A DNA stretch of 35,835 nucleotides from Prosthecobacter debontii (GTDB taxonomy: Bacteria; Verrucomicrobiota; Verrucomicrobiia; Verrucomicrobiales; Akkermansiaceae). The stretch lies in assembly GCA_945870855.1 (NCBI GenBank), contig CAMBTP010000030.1, positions 1 to 35,835 on the forward strand. Direction: 5' to 3'. The notes under the pieces were generated by a model that saw nothing but the letters and a program-made list of their open reading frames with translations, did no database searches and had not been told where the DNA came from. Below, one piece after another: positions 30,839 to 35,835 of this stretch. Position 1 is the first letter of the stretch. Each line of letters opens with the position of its first letter. Made by a program: the position numbers and the translations under genes.

Positions 30839-33800
30839 AGGATCACGGGGCCGGTTTTGAGCTTTGCCTCCACCTGGGCACGCACATCAGCGATCCAGGT
30901 GTCCAACTCCGCCGTAGACTTGATGGTGGCACCGGGTAGTGTGACACGAGTTGCTTTTGGCTCCAGCAAGGCGCTGGCCTCATCCAGCGCACGGGAGAAG
31001 CGCTGCGGCACGGCGTCGAGCAGGTTGTGGCGGTCCGCCAGAGTGCGGGCCTGCAAGGCGGTGAGGATTTCCTCGTCGGTGCCGATAGCAGCCTTCGCTG
31101 GTGACGTGAGCTGGAAAGTGGTGATGAGCGACGTGCGTTGCTCTTCACTTAGGCGCTTCCACAGATCGGAGGCGGCGAGCTTTTCCTCACCGGCAGCAAA
31201 GGCAGCGGCGAGGGCGTCCTGAAGTTTACCCAACTCGGTGCGCAGGGCAGTGGTGAGTTGCTTGATCAGCTCCGGCAAGGGATCGGGATCGGTGAGCAGG
31301 TTCCGGCCACTTGTGATGGCGGCGATAGAGGCGGCACAGGCCACGCCTTCCTGTAGATCCTTGGCATAGGCCTGGAAGACCGACAAACTCTCCCACTCAG
31401 GCCAGCGCTTGGCGATGGCGTCGGCGCTCTTTTTCCACGCGGTGAGATCGGCAGTGATGGTGTCCTTTTGCTCGTGGAGCTTGAGGAGTTGCGCGTTTCC
31501 ACTGAGCAACTGGAGATCTTTTACGTTTCGAGTCGAAGGAGCCTCCGGGCGGGGAGCCTCGCCACCAGCGGAGTCCGCGAGGGCGAGGAGTTTCTGGAGG
31601 AACAGCGCGGCGGCCTCCGGTTCCTTGCCGTTCTGCGTGGTGACGGCGAGCTTCTGGAAGAGCGCCTTGAGGTCGAGCCGCTGCTGCACATTGAGCGGCG
31701 GCACATCCACGTAGAAGTGGGCGGTTCCGACTTGGTTCTGCGGTAGCGTCTGAGCTTGCACCGGGTTGCCATTCACGGTGGCGCGCAGGTTGCCGGCGAC
31801 GAGCATGACGTAGAGCGCTCCGTCGATGGCGTCCTGCGGCCAGCCGTAAGGGTCGGACTTGAAGAACTCGCGGATGTCCTTGCCCTTTTTCCCGGCACCG
31901 ATGAGGTCGAGCACCCGCCGACAGACAGGGTGCTTGGTGACATCACCCTGAAAACTGACCTGGGCGAGTGCACCCACATCGCCGCCACGCGCCTTGGTTA
32001 CGACGACACCCCAGTTGCCATGATCCGCCTCGGAGAACTGCGGGAAGAGCCGCGCCAGGGCGCTGTCCGCCGAGTCCTGCACCTTGTCGGCCAGCTCGAT
32101 GCCGTTGGTTTCCTGACCACCACCAAGGAAGACCTTGGAACCGGCAATAACATGCCCCAGCAACTCTTGGATCCGATGATCAGCCACTTGCAAGTGGGTC
32201 TCGATCGCCTTGCGCGCCTCGATAGCCTCCGGCGTGTTGGCAGCGCCATGAGAGTTGAGCGTTTCCTGAGCGGCGATCTGGGAGGCGATAGCCTGCTTCA
32301 ATTCCTCATGATGGAGGCGCGGCAGGAAGCCGAAGAGCATGGGGCTATCGACCCCGGCGGAGCGTGCGTCGTTTAGAACGGATTTTTCGTCATCGCTCCA
32401 ACCTTCCCGCAACCAGAGGGTGACCTCGTCGCTGCTTAGACTTGGTCGGCTGGACGACAGCTCGAAGGCCAGCTTGCGCGGCCAGTTGGAGGCACCCTGC
32501 TTCAAGGTCACCGGCTTGAGCGCCTGCTTGGAGCCATCCCTAAGAAGTTCCGCGCGCTTGGAATTGATGCGTTCGTCGTCGTTCAGTGCAGTGGTGCGGC
32601 GGCGATTGAAGTCGTGCGTCCATACCGCTCCCTCGCGTGTCTGGAGGCGGAACTCCTTTTCTACGGGCATCAGCTGGCCGTTTTTCACCAGTTCCTCAAG
32701 GATCACCGGAACCTGCTGATCCAGCTTGGGTCTATCCTTTTTTAGGTCGCTCACGAGGAGATCGACCAAGGTCTCGGCATTGGCGCGAACCCCATCGTCG
32801 GTACCGGGGGTGCGGGGCAGCTTTCCGATTAGGAAGACGAGGGCGCAAATGCTGGAGCGGAGTGCTCCCTCGGGCGTGCCGTCGCGTAACTTACGGATGA
32901 TCTCGTCGTATTCCCGCTCCAGCTCGCCGGAGTTGAGGAGATCGGTGGAAATCTGGTCATAGATGAAATCCGCCGGGACGACGGTGCCTACCGATGCGGC
33001 GGCTGTCTCCCGGGTGGCCTCGAAGACGATCTGCATCTGCGAACGGAGCTGCGCCTTGGTGCCGGAGTGGTCGGTATTGCGCAGGACTTTTTCCCAAAAC
33101 CGCCTGCGGGTGGGGAGAAGCGGGTAGTCGGCGACGAAGAATTTCTCATCGTCATGATTGGCTGCTAGGCGGGAATCCTGGAGGTGGCGGGCAAGCTCGC
33201 CTTGATTGTCTTCCATGCACTTGGCGATGGAGGCTTCCTGCTCGGGCTTCTTGCGCAGAACGGTCTTGCGGATGACGTTTTCCACATCAGCGTCGGAGAG
33301 CGGGACTTTCACCGTGAAGCGGGCTTGGAGTCGCTGAAGGCTGGGAGTGGTATTCAGCGCAGACTGTCCGGTGCCGACAATCAGCAAGCGGCTCGCCAGG
33401 TCGGTGCTGCAATGCTCGGCGATTTCCTGGACATCGTTGGCCCGTGCGATTTTCTCGCCGATGAACTGCTGGATTTCGTCCACCACAAGCAAGGTGCAGG
33501 GAAGCGTGGTGCCATCGCCATAGACCTGCTTGAGGAGTTCGAGGGTCTGCTTGATGGTGGGTGATGTGATCTCAGGCCACCCGGTGCGGATCGCATCCTG
33601 AACGTTTGCCAAGGTTCCGTATTTGGGATCCGCAGCCAGCAGCGCTTCGGCGAGCGGCACTGAGTAGTTCATGCTCTCGACCTCTTCGAGCAGGTCGCAA
33701 TCGGCAGCTTTGAGGGACTTCGCCACGGCGGTCTCCAGCCCCGAGGATCGGAGCCACAGCATGAATTTAGCATGGGCGAGATCTTCCGGGAGTCCGGCGG

Positions 33801-34272
33801 ATCGCAGAACAAGCTGAACGAAGGCCATACGCACGTTGTCCATGGAACCGGCTCCAAGCGTTCCAGCGGCCGCACGTAGACCGCCCAAGGGCTTGCTGCG
33901 GGTGCTGAGTTCTTTGAGCAGATCGGAAACTTCGCTTGGGAGTTTCACCAAAGAACGGGCGGTGGCACCGTCGGCGAACTGATAGTCCTCCCACAGGTAA
34001 CGCAGCACTTTGACGAGGTGGGATTTACCGCTACCGAAGAAACCGCTGACCCAGACAGCTTTTTGCTCCGGCTGCCCCAGGCCCGCGAGGTAGGCCTTGA
34101 GGATGCGCTCCAAACCGCGCGCGTATTCGCCATCGCAGACGAAGGTTTCCAGCTCGAAGCGAAGCGTCTGGATCTGGCGCGTGTCCTGCCCGATTTCGGA
34201 GACCTTGGAGACGCCGTTGTTGAGCAACTCCAGGGTGGTGGGGTCACGGAAGTAAAGTTCGCGGTTTGTCAT
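30835..34272 (-). CDS. brxC: BREX protein BrxC, large P-loop ATPase
   Basis: 1145 residues, near the usual ~1200. BrxC/PglY is a STAND/ORC-like ATPase required for BREX defence and methylation. Walker A is VSGFFGSGKSHLVKVL (residues ~75-90). Walker B is CTLLVVDEIQQFIGEK near residue 262. The Sensor/Arg-rich part and a long helical C-terminus follow. The N-terminal start, MTNRELYFRDPTTLELLNNG, is typical of BrxC. Its ATG overlaps the brxB stop (ATGA). The downstream glycosylase-like gene again overlaps by ATGA. Confidence 0.94.
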   Translation of the reverse strand: MTNRELYFRDPTTLELLNNGVSKVSEIGQDTRQIQTLRFELETFVCDGEYARGLERILKAYLAGLGQPEQKAVWVSGFFGSGKSHLVKVLRYLWEDYQFADGATARSLVKLPSEVSDLLKELSTRSKPLGGLRAAAGTLGAGSMDNVRMAFVQLVLRSAGLPEDLAHAKFMLWLRSSGLETAVAKSLKAADCDLLEEVESMNYSVPLAEALLAADPKYGTLANVQDAIRTGWPEITSPTIKQTLELLKQVYGDGTTLPCTLLVVDEIQQFIGEKIARANDVQEIAEHCSTDLASRLLIVGTGQSALNTTPSLQRLQARFTVKVPLSDADVENVIRKTVLRKKPEQEASIAKCMEDNQGELARHLQDSRLAANHDDEKFFVADYPLLPTRRRFWEKVLRNTDHSGTKAQLRSQMQIVFEATRETAAASVGTVVPADFIYDQISTDLLNSGELEREYDEIIRKLRDGTPEGALRSSICALVFLIGKLPRTPGTDDGVRANAETLVDLLVSDLKKDRPKLDQQVPVILEELVKNGQLMPVEKEFRLQTREGAVWTHDFNRRRTTALNDDERINSKRAELLRDGSKQALKPVTLKQGASNWPRKLAFELSSSRPSLSSDEVTLWLREGWSDDEKSVLNDARSAGVDSPMLFGFLPRLHHEELKQAIASQIAAQETLNSHGAANTPEAIEARKAIETHLQVADHRIQELLGHVIAGSKVFLGGGQETNGIELADKVQDSADSALARLFPQFSEADHGNWGVVVTKARGGDVGALAQVSFQGDVTKHPVCRRVLDLIGAGKKGKDIREFFKSDPYGWPQDAIDGALYVMLVAGNLRATVNGNPVQAQTLPQNQVGTAHFYVDVPPLNVQQRLDLKALFQKLAVTTQNGKEPEAAALFLQKLLALADSAGGEAPRPEAPSTRNVKDLQLLSGNAQLLKLHEQKDTITADLTAWKKSADAIAKRWPEWESLSVFQAYAKDLQEGVACAASIAAITSGRNLLTDPDPLPELIKQLTTALRTELGKLQDALAAAFAAGEEKLAASDLWKRLSEEQRTSLITTFQLTSPAKAAIGTDEEILTALQARTLADRHNLLDAVPQRFSRALDEASALLEPKATRVTLPGATIKSTAELDTWIADVRAQVEAKLKTGPVIL

Positions 34273-34820
34273 GGTGTTAGGAAACTTTCGGTGGAGGTGA
34301 TCGGGGCGGCCATGTAGTTGAAGCCGTCGCGGGCGTCCATGAAGCGGTAGATGTTCCCCTGGTATTCGCCGGGAAAGAGGACGAGCAGGCGGCCGGTCAC
34401 GCTGTCTTCGACCCGCTCGATCAGACTGGAGACCCGCATGTAGTCGAAGAGTGTGGCGAGACCGGCGATGGTTACGACGCTGTTTTCATCCGAATGGGAG
34501 CAGGCTTCGCTTACGAGTTCCACAGCACGGTCTTCCAGTTTGCTCCCGGCCTTGAGATGCTTCGGATCCTTAAAGATGGATTCACGATATTTGTGGTTCG
34601 CGAGGTATTCCGGGAAAAGACCCGTGAGATCGACCGTGGACCACCCATGGCCGGCTCCAAGCGTGAGTTCCTCAAACTGTGGGAGACGGGCGCGGATGCG
34701 GCGCTCCTCCACCGGAGGATAGACAGCAAACCAGACACGCTGTTTACCGGCGACGTTGCCAGCCCAGGGCAGGCTGACCTGGCGGGAGTAGTTGGCGAGA
34801 AGTCTGTCGATGGCATTCAT
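34269..34820 (-). CDS. brxB: BREX protein BrxB (DUF1788)
   Basis: 183 residues. BrxB is a small conserved BREX protein needed for methylation and restriction; its biochemical role is not settled. RVWFAVYPPVEERRIRARLP, VDLTGLFPEYLANHKYRESI and LLVLFPGEYQGNIYRFMDAR followed by DGFNYMAAPI are characteristic DUF1788 segments. The gene overlaps brxA upstream and brxC downstream by four bases each, giving strong translational coupling. Confidence 0.92.
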   Translation of the reverse strand: MNAIDRLLANYSRQVSLPWAGNVAGKQRVWFAVYPPVEERRIRARLPQFEELTLGAGHGWSTVDLTGLFPEYLANHKYRESIFKDPKHLKAGSKLEDRAVELVSEACSHSDENSVVTIAGLATLFDYMRVSSLIERVEDSVTGRLLVLFPGEYQGNIYRFMDARDGFNYMAAPITSTESFLTP

Positions 34821-35626
34821 GATTGTGGAATATGCAGATCGGAGAACAATGGAAAACTCAAATCAACCACCTCGCCGAGCACACGCAGGTTGAGCCGTCC
34901 GGCGCGGTGGGCTTCGAGAGCCAGTGCTTTGGCGCGCTCGGGGTTTAGATCGAGAAGGCGGCACCATGGGTTTGAAAAGACGGCAGCGCCGTGGTAGCCG
35001 GTAAGATGACCCAAAAACAAGGCAAGGGTCACTGAAACCGGGCTTGCCTGAATCTGGCGACGGGTCTTTTTTGCTCGTCCGACGAGATGCCCAGTTTGAG
35101 TCCACGACGAGCCAGCGTTACGAGAAACATTTCCTTTGCTATTGTCGGAATACTGATTCGGAAAACTGGTCTCCACCGCAGTAGCGACAGCCCCTTGTTC
35201 CAATAAATCTCCATCAGAAAGCTCTAAAATCGCATCGGCAGTGGCACGGAATAAAGGGTCTCTTGCCCAAGCCAACTGCACAGCAAGCAGCGGAAGACTC
35301 GCCGGGTCTAGGTCATATAGCCTGCGCAGTAGTCGAAAAATAGGAACGTTTTCGTCCAGCACGTAGAGTTCACGCAAGTGGCGTAGCGACTTCTGCCGTG
35401 TGCTTACCGTTGTCTTCCCTATGATATTTCGCACGCAAATCGCATCGCGATAATCCGCGGCATTGGAACCCCGTGGCATCGCTTGGAAAAGCGCGTCTAG
35501 TTCCTGCAGCATTATCGTCCTGCTAATGTGCGTATTCCCCGCAAAGAATTTCAAACCAAACTCAGCCAAATTTGGAGAATCTTGGGGCAAGTTGTGTTGC
35601 GTGGCCGTATAATGCTGAGTGGACAT
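34817..35626 (-). CDS. brxA: BREX protein BrxA (DUF1819), DNA-binding NusB-like
   Basis: 269 residues, longer than the ~200 common for the family. BrxA has a NusB-like helical fold and binds DNA. NLAEFGLKFFAGNTHISRTI, LRHLRELYVLDENVPIFRLL, and LLAVQLAWARDPLFRATADA are typical DUF1819 blocks. An extra Asn/Ser-rich linker near residues 155-175 (YSDNSKGNVSRNAGSSW) and a C-terminal lobe explain the length. Preceded five bases upstream by the stop of another gene in the same direction. Confidence 0.9.
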   Translation of the reverse strand: MSTQHYTATQHNLPQDSPNLAEFGLKFFAGNTHISRTIMLQELDALFQAMPRGSNAADYRDAICVRNIIGKTTVSTRQKSLRHLRELYVLDENVPIFRLLRRLYDLDPASLPLLAVQLAWARDPLFRATADAILELSDGDLLEQGAVATAVETSFPNQYSDNSKGNVSRNAGSSWTQTGHLVGRAKKTRRQIQASPVSVTLALFLGHLTGYHGAAVFSNPWCRLLDLNPERAKALALEAHRAGRLNLRVLGEVVDLSFPLFSDLHIPQS

Positions 35627-35631
35627 GAAAT

Positions 35632-35835
35632 CTATTTTTCTTGGGCCTCCCAGTTGCCGAGGACCTCGCCGAGGACGACGGTGTAGGTGAGGTTGCCGTG
35701 CTCAAGGTCTACATCGGGGAGGAACTCGTCGTCGAGGGCGGAGAGAAGGGGCTGGATGTTGGATTCGTCGAGGCCGGAGTCTTTGAGGATGATGACCGTG
35801 CCGGCGATCGTGCCATTGGTGAGGTAGTGGAGATC
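35632..35835 (-). CDS. Partial gene upstream of brxA, unknown function (window edge)
   Basis: Only the C-terminal 67 residues are present; the 5' part lies beyond the right edge. The visible end runs DLHYLTNGTIAGTVIILKDS ... LGEVLGNWEAQEK, acidic with an alternating strand-helix pattern. It does not look like a WYL regulator tail. It ends five bases before the brxA start in the same direction, so it is probably in the BREX operon. No family is recognised. Confidence 0.6.
   Translation of the reverse strand, partial: DLHYLTNGTIAGTVIILKDSGLDESNIQPLLSALDDEFLPDVDLEHGNLTYTVVLGEVLGNWEAQEK

Noticed and set aside
31756..32376. Rightward 206-codon frame opposite brxC
   Set aside because: Antisense shadow of brxC with no domain signature or ribosome site.

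Overview
The window looks like part of a GC-rich bacterial chromosome, most likely from the Verrucomicrobiota. That assignment is inferred from the gene mix (PhoD-type phosphatase, secreted sialate O-acetylesterase, tandem M16 peptidase, PEGA lipoprotein), from short intergenic repeats and from 'FIPHPSSF'-type repeat peptides. No rRNA or tRNA gene was recognised. The right edge cuts through a gene.

Positions 1-14.6 kb are ordinary chromosome: an ABC exporter, a secreted PhoD-like phosphatase, a VapBC-like toxin-antitoxin pair, a TauE/SafE permease, a membrane M50 peptidase, trmB, a two-domain M16 peptidase, two small membrane proteins, a rhomboid protease, a sialate O-acetylesterase, hslO (Hsp33), a free-methionine-(R)-sulfoxide reductase and purN. 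The spaces between genes hold four copies of a hairpin repeat. Its stem arms change in a compensatory way, which suggests a REP-like element.

Positions 14.9-18.5 kb form a small accessory zone: an excisionase-like HTH gene, a NucS/DUF91-like nuclease, a WYL regulator and a PEGA lipoprotein. The last ~50 bp of the HTH gene recurs as a clear remnant behind the nuclease and as a weaker one behind the lipoprotein. This hints at stepwise cassette insertion or duplication at one spot.

Positions 18.5-35.8 kb are a leftward defence operon. Transcription order is: small ORF (cut by the window edge), brxA, brxB, brxC, an OGG/HhH glycosylase-like gene, pglX, pglZ, brxL, a truncated Mrr-type endonuclease remnant, a 21-residue leucine-rich-repeat (LRR) protein, and a DnaQ-like exonuclease fused to a DUF3820-like segment and a J-domain. 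The six core genes match type 1 BREX, in which PglX methylates host DNA and the rest of the set blocks phage DNA replication. Most junctions are ATGA, TAATG or TGAATG overlaps, so translation is probably coupled.

The unusual content is the set of non-core genes built into this operon: the glycosylase-like protein between brxC and pglX, and the LRR protein and exonuclease-J fusion after brxL. Together they suggest an extended BREX locus with possible added base-excision, recognition and nuclease functions. pglX also carries two in-frame islands of heptamer repeats in opposite orientation.
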